Source of the DNA: Oceanobacillus neutriphilus
GTDB lineage: Bacteria; Bacillota; Bacilli; Bacillales; Amphibacillaceae
Direction: 5' to 3'
Assembly: GCF_014645515.1 (NCBI RefSeq)
Contig: NZ_BMLW01000023.1
Location: forward strand, 1-61,347
Length of the DNA stretch: 61,347 nucleotides
Below are positions 1-8,282 of this stretch, piece after piece (within the stretch, counting starts at the first letter, position 1; every line of letters begins with the position of its first letter). Both the position numbers and the translations under genes were made by a program. The notes beneath the pieces are model-generated. The model saw only the letters and a program-made list of their open reading frames with translations. It had not been told where the DNA came from and did not search any database.

Positions 1-299
1 CAAATGGACAGTGTCACCTTTATTAGGTTGTTGATTTTTTGGCGAAAATGACTATGAAATACTTTACAGAATATTCTTATTATATTTATGCAACGCTAGT
101 GATAAATTATATGATTATTAACAATAAAAGTAAATGGTATAATAAAGAAGCGTAATTAAGGACTTGTTATTTAGAAATATAGTTGTAATTCTTCTAGTAA
201 TTACAAAGAGGAATCTATTTTCAAACCGTAAGATACATCAAGAGAGTAGCCCTAGATAAAAAGATGCTATTTATCCATTCTGAATATACTCAATCCATT
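1..299. other. non-coding left edge
   Basis: I see no convincing gene in this stretch. It contains one small inverted repeat at 183-206, with arms TTGTAATT and AATTACAA around an 8-base loop, which could be a weak hairpin or a protein site. Everything else is AT-rich with short interrupted frames. Confidence 0.4.
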
Positions 300-792
300 T
301 TACTTATCTCTACGATTCAGAATTTGTAAATCACTTACGTTTGAAACTTTCATCGGAAATGTTTCCATTACATTACTGTCTGCCATTATCGATATATAAT
401 CCCCGTTTTCCACTTCATTGGAATATATATTATTAATCTCAATAAGATCAAGACCATCTAATTTTTTCGAAATAATCCGAATAATTATCTTTTTCATCAC
501 TTTCTCCTGTAATGGCAAAAAAATCATTATAATAATTACGAAAATAATTATCCATATGGTAGAAATATTCTACTTCATCTTCTTCTGTAAACTTTTCTCT
601 TTGATCCAAAAATCCATCGTAATAATATCCTCTTATTTCCTCTTTCTCAACTTCCAGATCTATTACCTCACTGTTATTTTCTGGGCTATCTGGTAGTTTA
701 GTTTGGTTAAAAATACTATTGTATACTATTATACAAGTAATGATAGCTAATGAAAAAAATAGAAAAATCAATAAAAGTTTATATTTCTTCAT
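300..792 (-). pseudogene. small membrane-anchored protein, split by a frameshift
   Basis: Two overlapping minus-strand frames join into one plausible protein. The upstream part starts MKKYKLLLIFLFF at 792 with a single N-terminal hydrophobic segment (about residues 5-28) followed by an acidic, tyrosine-rich outer region. It stops at 448 as SDYFEKIRWS. If one base of the six-T run at 462-467 (A6 on the coding strand) is removed, the frame reads SDYFEKLDGLDLIEI and continues to the stop at 300, giving about 163 residues. I do not recognise the family. The cysteine in LAIITC is not a good lipobox, so I would call it membrane-anchored rather than a lipoprotein. The break could be a real mutation, a sequencing error in the homopolymer, or transcriptional slippage. 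Confidence 0.55.
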
Positions 793-868
793 AGTTAAAC
801 CCTTCCCATAATAAATTTGGCCTACTAATTTCCTCTCCTTGATATTGTATACTCATCTAATAGCAATT

Positions 869-2410
869 CTATTCTAACACCATACTCCCCTTTGATATCT
901 TCTTAACCATCATGATAATCGCAGCTATCTCTATCATAACAATCAATAACATCAAAAATAAATTATCTATAAAAACAGATGTAATGATAATTGGGATAGT
1001 TATCATACTTATTACAGCAGTAACGATAGTCCCCTTACTTTGCTTAACCACTTCCATATCAGAGCTCCAATTATAGGACGGAAAATATAAATTAACTAAA
1101 AAGCCGATAACACTAATCAGGAATAACGTAGACACTAGTAACACGGTAATTGTTATTAAATAAAGCATACTTACATGAAATACTGTATAGAATACGATTG
1201 CTGTTAAAATAATACCAGGTACAAATAAAAGAACATTAATTAAGATTTTCCCAAACGCTATTTTCTTGACATTAACAGGAGCTGTCAACATGATCCAAAC
1301 ACTTCTTCCTTCAAATGAAATGCTGCAGGATGTTGTAGTTGTCAGTATCACAGAAGTAAAGGCAATGAGAGTATATATATGCTGCGCAGTAATCGTATAC
1401 CCTAGTAAATCATAAGAGAATGAATTTATGCCCGGTATTATTCCAGTTAGAATGCATATATTCACGATAACAATCCCTGCTGGAGTTAAGATTGTATTAT
1501 TTACATAAGTAAGGGAAGAAAAGTATAGTTTGAATTCCTTCAATAATAGGCCAATCTCAGGTGATTTTATCTTAAATGCTGCATTTTCCTGTCTTTTTTT
1601 CTTTCGGTTATTTATTTGATTCCTAAGGAAATCATGAAAAGAATTCATTATATAAATGACTAAGAACGTGCTAATAAGCGTAGCAGCAATTAATAAAAGC
1701 ATATTTAATAGAAAGGGAAAACTGTTTATTTCATTAAGGGGGTACCGCAGTATAGACGCATTTATAAACCAGTCTTTGTAACCGATAGCTCCTGAGTTAA
1801 TGATCAAGTAAATTAATGGAGTTACAAAAATTCCTAATGTAATGATTGATTCTGTTACATTGTTGCGTAACCTGACAAGTATTAATATATTCCTTACCAG
1901 CATGGAAATGATAAAAGTCAAATTGGTTGATACTAAGGGAATGATAAAGCTTAATAAAATAACCATCAGGATTACGGATAAAAAATGACCCGCCAACGGA
2001 ATAACCAAGATAGATCCAAAAATTAAAACAGTAAGAGTCAGGACCATGTGGACCAAATATTTACTTAATAAATAAAACAATTTTGCCTGCCAATTTTTAA
2101 TTGGCAGACTGTAAATGAACTCACTATCCTTCCCTTCTATCACATCATCAAATCCACTTAGTATATTCCAGATTCCAAAAACCCAAAATAATATGGATGT
2201 TAGTAATACAAAAAAAGCCTGGATGTTATTGTTAACATTCAAGTCTATTGCAATAAAAACGACATATCCTAAAAACATTAAAAATGCTGCAATATATCCT
2301 GAAATGGTATAAATAGCATGTTTTCTTACTTCTTTGTTGCTGCTTTCTAAATTAGATAATTGCGTTTGATTTTTTAATCGAAATAAAAACAATGACTTGA
2401 GGTTATTCAT
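869..2410 (-). CDS. large ABC-2 type permease
   Basis: A 513-residue integral membrane protein with roughly a dozen hydrophobic segments and a positively charged central loop (QINNRKKKRQEN near residue 270). It follows an ABC ATPase with an 8-base overlap (2403-2410), so it is very likely the translocation subunit of that transporter. It resembles the large permeases paired with YthP/EcsA-like ATPases in Bacillaceae, but I cannot assign an orthologue. It is the last gene of a five-gene minus-strand operon beginning at 5007. The substrate is unknown; the overlap with the ATPase gene is the best evidence for function. Confidence 0.8.
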   Translation of the reverse strand: MNNLKSLFLFRLKNQTQLSNLESSNKEVRKHAIYTISGYIAAFLMFLGYVVFIAIDLNVNNNIQAFFVLLTSILFWVFGIWNILSGFDDVIEGKDSEFIYSLPIKNWQAKLFYLLSKYLVHMVLTLTVLIFGSILVIPLAGHFLSVILMVILLSFIIPLVSTNLTFIISMLVRNILILVRLRNNVTESIITLGIFVTPLIYLIINSGAIGYKDWFINASILRYPLNEINSFPFLLNMLLLIAATLISTFLVIYIMNSFHDFLRNQINNRKKKRQENAAFKIKSPEIGLLLKEFKLYFSSLTYVNNTILTPAGIVIVNICILTGIIPGINSFSYDLLGYTITAQHIYTLIAFTSVILTTTTSCSISFEGRSVWIMLTAPVNVKKIAFGKILINVLLFVPGIILTAIVFYTVFHVSMLYLITITVLLVSTLFLISVIGFLVNLYFPSYNWSSDMEVVKQSKGTIVTAVISMITIPIIITSVFIDNLFLMLLIVMIEIAAIIMMVKKISKGSMVLE

Positions 2411-3116
2411 TAGAAGTCACATCCCTGAATATTTCATTTAATGATGCTTTTTTGAGAACGTTTTCCATTGAATCATTTACAACAGCTTCACCATTATTTA
2501 AAATGACCAGTTTATTACATATCTTTTCTGCAACTTCCAGAACATGTGTAGAATATAAAATGATTGCCCCCTCACTGGCCCGGCTTTTCATTTCATTCAC
2601 TAAAAAATCGGTAGCATTGGGATCCAAACCAACAAAGGGTTCATCTAAAATAATTAATTTGGGATTATGCATTAATAGTGCAATAAGTACCAGTCTTTGC
2701 TTCATCCCGTGTGAATAACTGGAAACTAAGTCATGAACCGCACTTTCAAATTTTAATTCTTTTAGCAAGTATCTTAATCTCTCATCCAGTTCATCCGCTT
2801 CCATTTTATAAAGCGAAGCAATTAATTCGATATATGCTTTCCCCGTCATATTATTGTATAAGGCTGGAGTATCCGGAGAATAACCAATCATAGATTTATA
2901 ATGCTCAGGATCATCTTTTAAATTTGTATCGTATAATTTCACTTCCCCTTCATCAAACGTATGTATCCCGACAATCGATTTAATCGTTGTCGTTTTTCCG
3001 GCCCCATTTGCTCCAATAAATGCACAAATATCACCTTCATGTAATTCCAATGATAAATTTTGAACTCCTTTATTGGAGCCTTTATACGTTTTACTTAAGT
3101 TTTTTACGGATAACAT
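2403..3116 (-). CDS. ABC transporter ATP-binding protein
   Basis: A 237-residue ATPase. The Walker A motif GANGAGKT lies near residues 35-42, a modified signature reads YSHGMKQR instead of LSGGQ, and Walker B reads LIILDEPFVGLDP. I start it at the ATG at 3116 because AAGGGAGGG sits just upstream; an earlier in-frame methionine exists but lacks a site. It is 13 bases after the stop of the permease gene at 3130 and overlaps the next permease, so it belongs to the same operon. The family energises ABC-2 exporters or membrane-protein processing systems (EcsA/YthP type). The cargo cannot be read from sequence. Confidence 0.88.
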   Translation of the reverse strand: MLSVKNLSKTYKGSNKGVQNLSLELHEGDICAFIGANGAGKTTTIKSIVGIHTFDEGEVKLYDTNLKDDPEHYKSMIGYSPDTPALYNNMTGKAYIELIASLYKMEADELDERLRYLLKELKFESAVHDLVSSYSHGMKQRLVLIALLMHNPKLIILDEPFVGLDPNATDFLVNEMKSRASEGAIILYSTHVLEVAEKICNKLVILNNGEAVVNDSMENVLKKASLNEIFRDVTSNE

Positions 3117-3129
3117 TTCATTCCCTCCC

Positions 3130-3894
3130 TTATATTTTCTTGATAATAACTTTAGCTGCATACAAGCTAATAACAATATAAATAATTGGTGCGATCATCA
3201 ATAAATAATTAGAATGCGTATCTTGGAGCTGGCTTTCAGCTAATGTAAGTGCGCCGCTAGGTAAGAACAATGCCAACGTTTCATTAATACCGCCCAATAA
3301 CATAAAAATCATTGCTAATATGATTGTTGTAATACCAATAAAAATGGAGCTACTTATAAACGTGCTTAATAAAACTGCTATACTGATAACAAAAAGAATC
3401 CACAAGCTATAAAATAAAAGGAACAATAAAAAGTTAATGAATGGATAATAATCAAAAAGATAGATAGTGTAGCAATAAGAAACGATGGAACCAACGGAGA
3501 TACACACCATACTAATAAACCAGTTCCCAAAAAGCTTTGAAACAATATATTCTAAATTAGATACCGGCCTTGTAAATATAAAACCCTGGACTCCACTATT
3601 TTTTTCGGTCGCTATCATCCCCATAAAGCTGATGACCAGCACGATCAATCCAATTTGGTTAAATTGTCCGGAAAAAGTAGCCAGTAAAACTTCATTGGCC
3701 AGAGGTTTAGGAGCGTTAGGATCCATCATAATCCCGTCAATCCCGCCTAAACTTTTAATAATTACGTCCATGTACTTGTCAATTAAAGGCTGCGTTACTC
3801 CAAGAATAGTAAAGAATATAGCCAACCATACAAATTTAATATTCCTAATTGCTTCTAATAACTCCACTTTTCCTAAAATGAATATATTCCTCAT
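3130..3894 (-). CDS. ABC-2 permease, YxlG-like
   Basis: A 254-residue membrane protein with an N-terminal anchor segment, a loop containing GVQGFIFTRPVSNLEYI typical of ABC-2 permeases, and about five further hydrophobic segments. Its start ATG overlaps the stop of the ATPase gene at 3891-3894 by four bases, the classic coupling of a two-subunit transporter. Order and size (YxlE-like, YxlF-like, YxlG-like) match the tail of the Bacillus subtilis sigY operon, where these genes affect SigY activity. No sigma factor gene is present in this operon, so a role in sigma control is only a possibility. Confidence 0.8.
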   Translation of the reverse strand: MRNIFILGKVELLEAIRNIKFVWLAIFFTILGVTQPLIDKYMDVIIKSLGGIDGIMMDPNAPKPLANEVLLATFSGQFNQIGLIVLVISFMGMIATEKNSGVQGFIFTRPVSNLEYIVSKLFGNWFISMVCISVGSIVSYCYTIYLFDYYPFINFLLFLLFYSLWILFVISIAVLLSTFISSSIFIGITTIILAMIFMLLGGINETLALFLPSGALTLAESQLQDTHSNYLLMIAPIIYIVISLYAAKVIIKKI

Positions 3895-4781
3895 ACGTCA
3901 GACACCAACTCTAAAAATATTTTTTCTAAATCTTTCTTCTCATAAGCAATCGAATTCACGTTCAGATTATTTTTATCCAGTTCAGCAATCAAGTTAGTTA
4001 ATTTGATTGAATTCCTGCTGGTTACTAAAAATTCTCCCGCTTTTACTTCTTGTAAATCATAGGAATCATTTAGGTTAATCTCTGGTTTAATAGAATCGCT
4101 TAAATCCACTTGAAAATATACTTGTTTATAATTTACAGTTTCATCCTGATTCGTTATATTTCCAATGATCTCTCCTTTTTTTATAATAATATAGCGATCA
4201 CAAAACTCACTTGCATCATCTAAAATATGCGTGGATATAAGAACGGTCGTGTATTCTTTTAACTTTTTGATTAAGTTTTTGATTTCATTTCTGCCTACCG
4301 GATCAAGAGCTGATACCGGCTCATCCAGGATAAGAAACTTTGGACGGTGTAAAATGGCTTGGGCAATTCCTAATCTCTGTTTCATTCCTCCGGATAATTC
4401 CTCTACCTTATATTGATTTTTGTCCTGCAGCCCGACATCTTTAAGAACTTCATTAATGTTCTCATTAAGATATGTTTTACTTAAACCAGATAAACTGCCA
4501 AAAAACCTTAAGGACTCTTCGCACGTCATCCACTGTTTAAAATCTGTGTTCTGTGATAAGTAGCCAATATCATTCTTGAAGTTTAAAATATTCTCCCCAT
4601 TAAAATTAATTTCTCCTTCTTCATAATTAATAATTCCGGTAATGCACTTAATCAGCGTGGTTTTTCCAGCTCCATTCGGACCCAATAATCCAATGCACTC
4701 CCCTTCTGGAATATCAAATGAAATATCTTTTAGTATTTTTTTGCCTCTAAAAGCTTTATTTACCCTCTTAATAGCGATCAT
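3891..4781 (-). CDS. ABC transporter ATP-binding protein, YxlF-like
   Basis: A 296-residue ATPase: Walker A GPNGAGKT near residues 34-41, Q-loop region around YLSQNTDF, signature LSGGMKQR, Walker B FLILDEPVSALDP, then the H-loop STHILDD. The roughly 80-residue C-terminal extension is typical of YxlF/BcrA-type drug and peptide exporters. GGAAGGAG lies upstream of the ATG at 4781. It overlaps the upstream YxlE-like gene by 14 bases and the downstream permease by 4, so all three should be translated together. The physiological substrate is unknown. Confidence 0.87.
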   Translation of the reverse strand: MIAIKRVNKAFRGKKILKDISFDIPEGECIGLLGPNGAGKTTLIKCITGIINYEEGEINFNGENILNFKNDIGYLSQNTDFKQWMTCEESLRFFGSLSGLSKTYLNENINEVLKDVGLQDKNQYKVEELSGGMKQRLGIAQAILHRPKFLILDEPVSALDPVGRNEIKNLIKKLKEYTTVLISTHILDDASEFCDRYIIIKKGEIIGNITNQDETVNYKQVYFQVDLSDSIKPEINLNDSYDLQEVKAGEFLVTSRNSIKLTNLIAELDKNNLNVNSIAYEKKDLEKIFLELVSDV

Positions 4782-5007
4782 TTTTTAACAATCTCCTTCC
4801 GATAGTCAAATAAAGAATTGGTCCAACTGTATTGAGTAACACGATAACGACTACCCAAACTACTGAATAATTAACAATTGTCCTGCGTCGGTATAAATCA
4901 ATTAAAGCAACTGTTAACAGTAATAGATGTAAAACCATTATTGGAATTACTATTGGCATAATAGCTCCCCAATCTATATCCTTCAAGACGCTAATATCTG
5001 TATTCAT
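4768..5007 (-). CDS. small two-helix membrane protein, PLDc_N/YxlE type
   Basis: A 79-residue protein with two hydrophobic helices and the motif NTVGPILYLTIGRR, which identifies the PLDc_N domain also found in YxlE and at the N-terminus of cardiolipin synthases. There is no phospholipase catalytic domain. I start at 5007 because GGAGGTTAGGGGC precedes that ATG. In B. subtilis YxlE acts with YxlD against SigY; here the protein heads an ABC operon without an adjacent sigma gene, so it may modulate the transporter. The palindrome at 5024-5047 lies just upstream. Confidence 0.75.
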   Translation of the reverse strand: MNTDISVLKDIDWGAIMPIVIPIMVLHLLLLTVALIDLYRRRTIVNYSVVWVVVIVLLNTVGPILYLTIGRRLLKNDRY

Positions 5008-5023
5008 GCCCCTAACCTCCATG

Positions 5024-5047
5024 ATTATCATTATTGATAATGATAAT
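5024..5047. promoter_or_regulatory. perfect palindrome, Fur-box-like, between divergent genes
   Basis: ATTATCATTA and TAATGATAAT flank TTGA, a perfect 10-4-10 inverted repeat. It can also be read as four hexamers ATTATC, ATTATT, GATAAT, GATAAT, the arrangement seen in Fur-type sites. It sits between the YxlE-like operon (start 5007) and the winged-helix gene (start 5102), so it could control both. Whether the binder is Fur, a Fur relative or the neighbouring winged-helix protein is not decided by the sequence. Confidence 0.6.
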
Positions 5048-5101
5048 TATATTGTACATTTCTAAATAAATCAATTATTATTATGACAAGAGGTGATATT
5101 G

Positions 5102-5614
5102 ATGGAATTTGGTTTATTTAAAAATCAAACTCGGTTTAAGATAGCATTAGAATTAATTGATAAGGAAGAAGGATTATCAATTATGCAATTAAATCAATTA
5201 TTAGAGGAAATACCACAGGCCACGTTATACAGACATATGAATGCCATGTTTGAAGAAGGCCTGGTGAAAGTTGTAAACACTAAAAAAACACGTTCCGGTG
5301 AAGAAAAATTTTACGCAATTAATGCAGAAACATATAAAGTTGATGAGGATGAATGGAATCTGGCAAGCTACGATGATAAGGTGAATTTTGTTACTTATTA
5401 TTTTATGTACGTCCTGCAGTCTTACCAGAGTTATCATAAGACGATTGATGAAAAAAAGGATCAAGCTACTTTCTCCCTTTCGAAGTTTACTTTGGAGGAA
5501 TCGAAATTTGAGGATTTCCAGTCAGAGCTTAAATCTTTATTTGAGAAATATTATGAGGAGCCAAAAACTGATAATAGTAAAGAGAGAACTGTTTCACTGG
5601 TTATTATACCGTAA
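5102..5614 (+). CDS. winged-helix transcriptional regulator, ArsR-like
   Basis: A 170-residue protein. The first 75 residues form a winged helix: LSIMQLNQLLEEIPQATLYRHMNAMFEEGLVKVV is a clear helix-turn-helix followed by a wing with KTRSGEEKF. The remainder is helical and aromatic, with no obvious ligand motif or cysteines. AAGAGGTGAT places the start at the ATG at 5102 rather than the GTG at 5093. It is divergent from the five-gene ABC operon with a perfect palindrome between them, so it most simply regulates that operon and itself. A phospholipid- or drug-responsive role is a guess from context. Confidence 0.8.
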   Translation: MEFGLFKNQTRFKIALELIDKEEGLSIMQLNQLLEEIPQATLYRHMNAMFEEGLVKVVNTKKTRSGEEKFYAINAETYKVDEDEWNLASYDDKVNFVTYYFMYVLQSYQSYHKTIDEKKDQATFSLSKFTLEESKFEDFQSELKSLFEKYYEEPKTDNSKERTVSLVIIP

Positions 5615-5648
5615 GATCTTAACCGAATGGTTGTAGAATAAATTATTT

Positions 5649-5681
5649 AGCACGTATCCCTAATGAATTGGAATACGTGCT
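5649..5681 (+). terminator. rho-independent terminator
   Basis: AGCACGTAT pairs with ATACGTGCT across a loop of about 15 bases and is followed by TTTT. It lies 35 bases after the winged-helix gene and probably ends its transcript. Confidence 0.7.
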
Positions 5682-5706
5682 TTTGGACATTTCATTTGAA
5701 TCTGTT

Positions 5707-5868
5707 TTATAAAGACAAACCCATTGTTACCATTTTTGTGTTAAACCCCATACTTTCATACATTTGAATAGCTGGATTACCTTACAATTCCCCTTCATGT
5801 CTAATATCTTTGTTTAATACACATTTCATCACTCTAACTTTTGATTCACCTTGATTCCTGGTTTCACT
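5707..5868 (-). pseudogene. remnant of a GNAT acetyltransferase C-terminus
   Basis: One minus-strand frame reads VRVMKCVLNKDIRHEGEL, then an in-frame TAA, then GNPAIQMYESMGFNTKMV and a normal stop at 5707. NPAIQMYESMGF is the typical acetyl-CoA-side motif (N..A...YE..GF) near the end of GNAT proteins. The N-terminal acetyltransferase domain is absent and no start is available, so this is decayed coding sequence. It shows that the 334-base gap between the winged-helix gene and the DrrAB-like operon once held a gene. Confidence 0.5.
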
Positions 5869-5948
5869 TCATTTCAGAAATGCGTGTTTCATAATTACAA
5901 ATATCTGAATTATATTTTTAATATTCCGAAATAATAATATAAAGCTGG

Positions 5949-6785
5949 TTACTGATTGTATATATCTTTACTCATTTGCGTTCTATTCATTTTTGAAAAA
6001 TCTACTCTCGTAAAAGTGACAGTTGAAAGAATTAAGAATAAGATACCAAATAATAATATGACAAAAAAGCTAATTTGTGGCGTTATGATTAAGTTACCCG
6101 CTTTAAATGCAAGCTGGTCTGAGATTAATTCATTTAAAGGAAGCGATAATTTTTCCAAACTTAAAGCTCTAAAGAAGGAAGCTGCATATGTCATCGGATT
6201 TAAAAAAGCAATATATTGCAAACCATTTGGTAATAGACTAAGTGGTACGTAAACTCCGCATAAAAATGTTATCGGTGTCGTAACTGCTACAGAGGTGATT
6301 TGAAATGTTTGTGAATTTTTAACAGAAGTCGCCAAAAACAAACCAAAAGCCGAAAATACAAGACCGACAAATATCATCGAGACGATTACAGCCAGAGGAG
6401 TAAATATCGATCCATACCTCAAGCCAATAAAGCAGCCTACTATCATAATAAGAATTCCTTGAAACGTTGCTATAATCGTCGATGATAATATTTGGCCAAT
6501 AACAATTTGTATTCTTTTTGCAGGGCTGACAAGTACTTCTTTCATATATCCTGATACCATATCGTCAATCGTCGAAGCAGCTATATTCAAGGATGTTTGA
6601 AATACGACAATAATGATGATTCCTGATAATACATAGTTAGTTGGATCAGATATATCTGTACTCTTAAAAATGGTGCTTAACAGATACAAATAAAAGAAAG
6701 GCATTATTAGGATTAAAACTAATTGGACACGGTTTCTTAGAAACAACCTGATATTCCTCATGCATAATGCAGATATAATACGCAT
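5949..6785 (-). CDS. ABC-2 permease, DrrB-like
   Basis: A 278-residue membrane protein with six hydrophobic segments and the ABC-2 signature region (VSPAKRIQIVIGQILSS, then FLCGVYVPLSLLPNGLQ and FLNPMTYAASFFRAL) that marks DrrB-type export permeases. GGGAGTG precedes the ATG at 6785, and the ATPase gene ends 6 bases upstream. With it and the HU-like leader gene it forms a three-gene operon. DrrAB systems pump hydrophobic drugs; the substrate here is unknown. Confidence 0.87.
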   Translation of the reverse strand: MRIISALCMRNIRLFLRNRVQLVLILIMPFFYLYLLSTIFKSTDISDPTNYVLSGIIIIVVFQTSLNIAASTIDDMVSGYMKEVLVSPAKRIQIVIGQILSSTIIATFQGILIMIVGCFIGLRYGSIFTPLAVIVSMIFVGLVFSAFGLFLATSVKNSQTFQITSVAVTTPITFLCGVYVPLSLLPNGLQYIAFLNPMTYAASFFRALSLEKLSLPLNELISDQLAFKAGNLIITPQISFFVILLFGILFLILSTVTFTRVDFSKMNRTQMSKDIYNQ

Positions 6786-6791
6786 TTCTAT

Positions 6792-7706
6792 TCACTCCCT
6801 AATATTCTTCCCGGTGATCTCAAGAAAGACATCATTTAACGTTCCCTTTCGAACTTCCATATCTGTAATTGACAGCTGATGTTCACTAATAATTGCTGTC
6901 AGTTTAGACAAATCATTCACTTCTATAATGAATCGATTATTCTCTTTGGCATAAGTCAAATCATGCTGCAGCAGTAAGTCATTTAATTGCTCTGGAACGA
7001 TACTTGAAATCATTGCCTTATCACGTGTATATTGCTTTTTTAATACTGCCGGGTGATCAAAAGCTATTATTTTCCCATAATCCATAACCGCAACCTTATC
7101 GCTTATTTCCGCTTCATCCATATAATGGGTTGTCAAAAATATGGTTATGCCTTTCTCCTTTTGTAATTTAACAATATAATCCCATATATTGGCTCTGGTT
7201 TGTGGATCCAGACCCGTAGTAGGTTCATCCAGGAACAACACTTTCGGTAAATGTAATAAACTGCGGGCTATTTCCACTCTTCGTTTCATACCTCCAGATA
7301 AGCTGTTAACCATTGCTTTTTTCCATTTAGTTAAATCTACTAAATGAAGCACAAAATCAATTCTTTCGTTAATTACGGATTTAGCCACACGATAAAAGTG
7401 ACAATGCATTTTTAAATTTTCTTCGACTGTCATTTTCACATCCAGGGTTTGCTCTTGGAACACAACACCTATCACACTTCGAATATAATCTTTATTTTGG
7501 CCTATCTCTTTACCGTCAATCATTAATGTTCCAGAAGTTTTATCAAGTATGGTACAAAGCGTATTTATTGTTGTACTCTTACCAGCTCCATTAGGGCCCA
7601 AAAATGCAAAAATACTGCCACTTTCTACTTCAAATGAAACATTGTCGACTGCTTTGAACGTTCCATATGTTTTTGTAAAATTCTTTACGGTAATGATGTT
7701 ATTCAT
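6792..7706 (-). CDS. ABC ATPase, DrrA-like
   Basis: A 304-residue ATPase with Walker A GPNGAGKS (about residues 37-44), signature LSGGMKRR, Walker B VLFLDEPTTGLDP and the H-loop TTHYMDEAE. The C-terminal region with VRKGTLNDVFLEITGKNIRE is characteristic of the daunorubicin-resistance DrrA family. Its ATG shares one base with the stop of the preceding small gene (TAATG at 7706), so it is translationally coupled to it. It supplies energy to the permease at 5949-6785. Confidence 0.9.
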   Translation of the reverse strand: MNNIITVKNFTKTYGTFKAVDNVSFEVESGSIFAFLGPNGAGKSTTINTLCTILDKTSGTLMIDGKEIGQNKDYIRSVIGVVFQEQTLDVKMTVEENLKMHCHFYRVAKSVINERIDFVLHLVDLTKWKKAMVNSLSGGMKRRVEIARSLLHLPKVLFLDEPTTGLDPQTRANIWDYIVKLQKEKGITIFLTTHYMDEAEISDKVAVMDYGKIIAFDHPAVLKKQYTRDKAMISSIVPEQLNDLLLQHDLTYAKENNRFIIEVNDLSKLTAIISEHQLSITDMEVRKGTLNDVFLEITGKNIRE

Positions 7707-7894
7707 TATGATTTTCTCTTTTGATTAAAGTAAGTCATCAGTTTATAAATCTTATCAAATGCCCCACTTACATTATCGGAATTTGATAGCTCCTCCTCTA
7801 AAGCATCTTCCAGAGCATTCAGCACCTTTTCACAATCGTTGATATTAACACCTGATTTTTCTGATACTTTTTTTATAATTTCTGCGTTATTCAT
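7706..7894 (-). CDS. 62-residue HU-like helical protein
   Basis: MNNAEIIKKVSEKSGVNIND followed by CEKVLNALEDALEEELSN strongly resembles the first two helices of HU/IHF histone-like proteins (MNK.ELI..VAE..GLSKKDAEKVV). The protein then diverges and ends at residue 62 without the GFG segment or the DNA-binding arm with its PNP motif, so only the dimerisation half is HU-like. GAGGAG precedes the ATG. Its stop overlaps the DrrA-like start by one base, so it is co-translated with the exporter. It may be a dimerising regulator or an HU-fold adaptor; a role in drug response is inferred only from context. Confidence 0.7.
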   Translation of the reverse strand: MNNAEIIKKVSEKSGVNINDCEKVLNALEDALEEELSNSDNVSGAFDKIYKLMTYFNQKRKS

Positions 7895-7922
7895 TTATAA
7901 TTCTCCTCATTTCATGTATTTC

Positions 7923-7955
7923 TATTTTATAGACTGACTGTCGGTCTATAAAATA
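7923..7955. promoter_or_regulatory. 33-bp TetR-type operator
   Basis: Arms TATTTTATAGACTGAC and GTCGGTCTATAAAATA surround a single T and match at 15 of 16 positions. The core GAC-T-GAC-T-GTC-G-GTC is a typical TetR-family operator. It lies 29 bases upstream of the HU-like gene and should control the DrrAB-like operon. A related core (GACTGACGGTC on the minus strand) occurs in front of the TetR gene at 11370-12002, which suggests the same repressor. Confidence 0.75.
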
Positions 7956-8050
7956 GAATAGCTTATCAATCGATTATAGTCAAGACATTTTGTATTTTTA
8001 TATTAAAATCGGAAGAAGATACTTCCATTTTATTTTTCTAACTTAAAAAA

Positions 8051-8075
8051 CCCAACTGATATTAATTCAGTTGGG
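8051..8075 (-). terminator. rho-independent terminator of the TetR-FtsX-LolD operon
   Basis: CCCAACTGA and TCAGTTGGG form a 9-bp stem with a 7-base loop. On the minus strand the stem is followed by TTTTTT. It is downstream of the ATPase gene ending at 8283. Confidence 0.75.
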
Positions 8076-8097
8076 AATGAATAGTCTTCTTATTTTA

Positions 8098-8214
8098 TTA
8101 GCAAGATTCAAAGCGTTTTCTTTCTTTTGAAAACATGAATCTTTTATCAGGACGCTTCCCTCCAGGATTCAAGGTATTAAAAGTTTCAGTAAAGACTGCT
8201 AGTTGATTTTTAAT
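8098..8214 (-). pseudogene. short protein-like fragment of unknown origin
   Basis: A minus-strand frame of 38 codons without a start codon reads IKNQLAVFTETFNTLNPG and then a basic tail with KRPDKRFMFSKERKRFESC before a TAA. The composition looks like coding sequence, but there is a stop immediately upstream and no ribosome binding site. I treat it as a possible fragment between the operon and its terminator. I do not recognise it. Confidence 0.25.
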
Positions 8215-8282
8215 TTATTCTAAGACATTAATAAGTTAGACATGATGACAGGAAGAAAAGTTGAAGTTCACTGTAAAAAAGG

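Noticed and set aside
3485..3997. 170-codon plus-strand ORF opposite the YxlG- and YxlF-like genes
   Set aside because: It is antisense to two well-supported overlapping genes and has no ribosome binding site; it is a shadow of AT-rich membrane protein codons.
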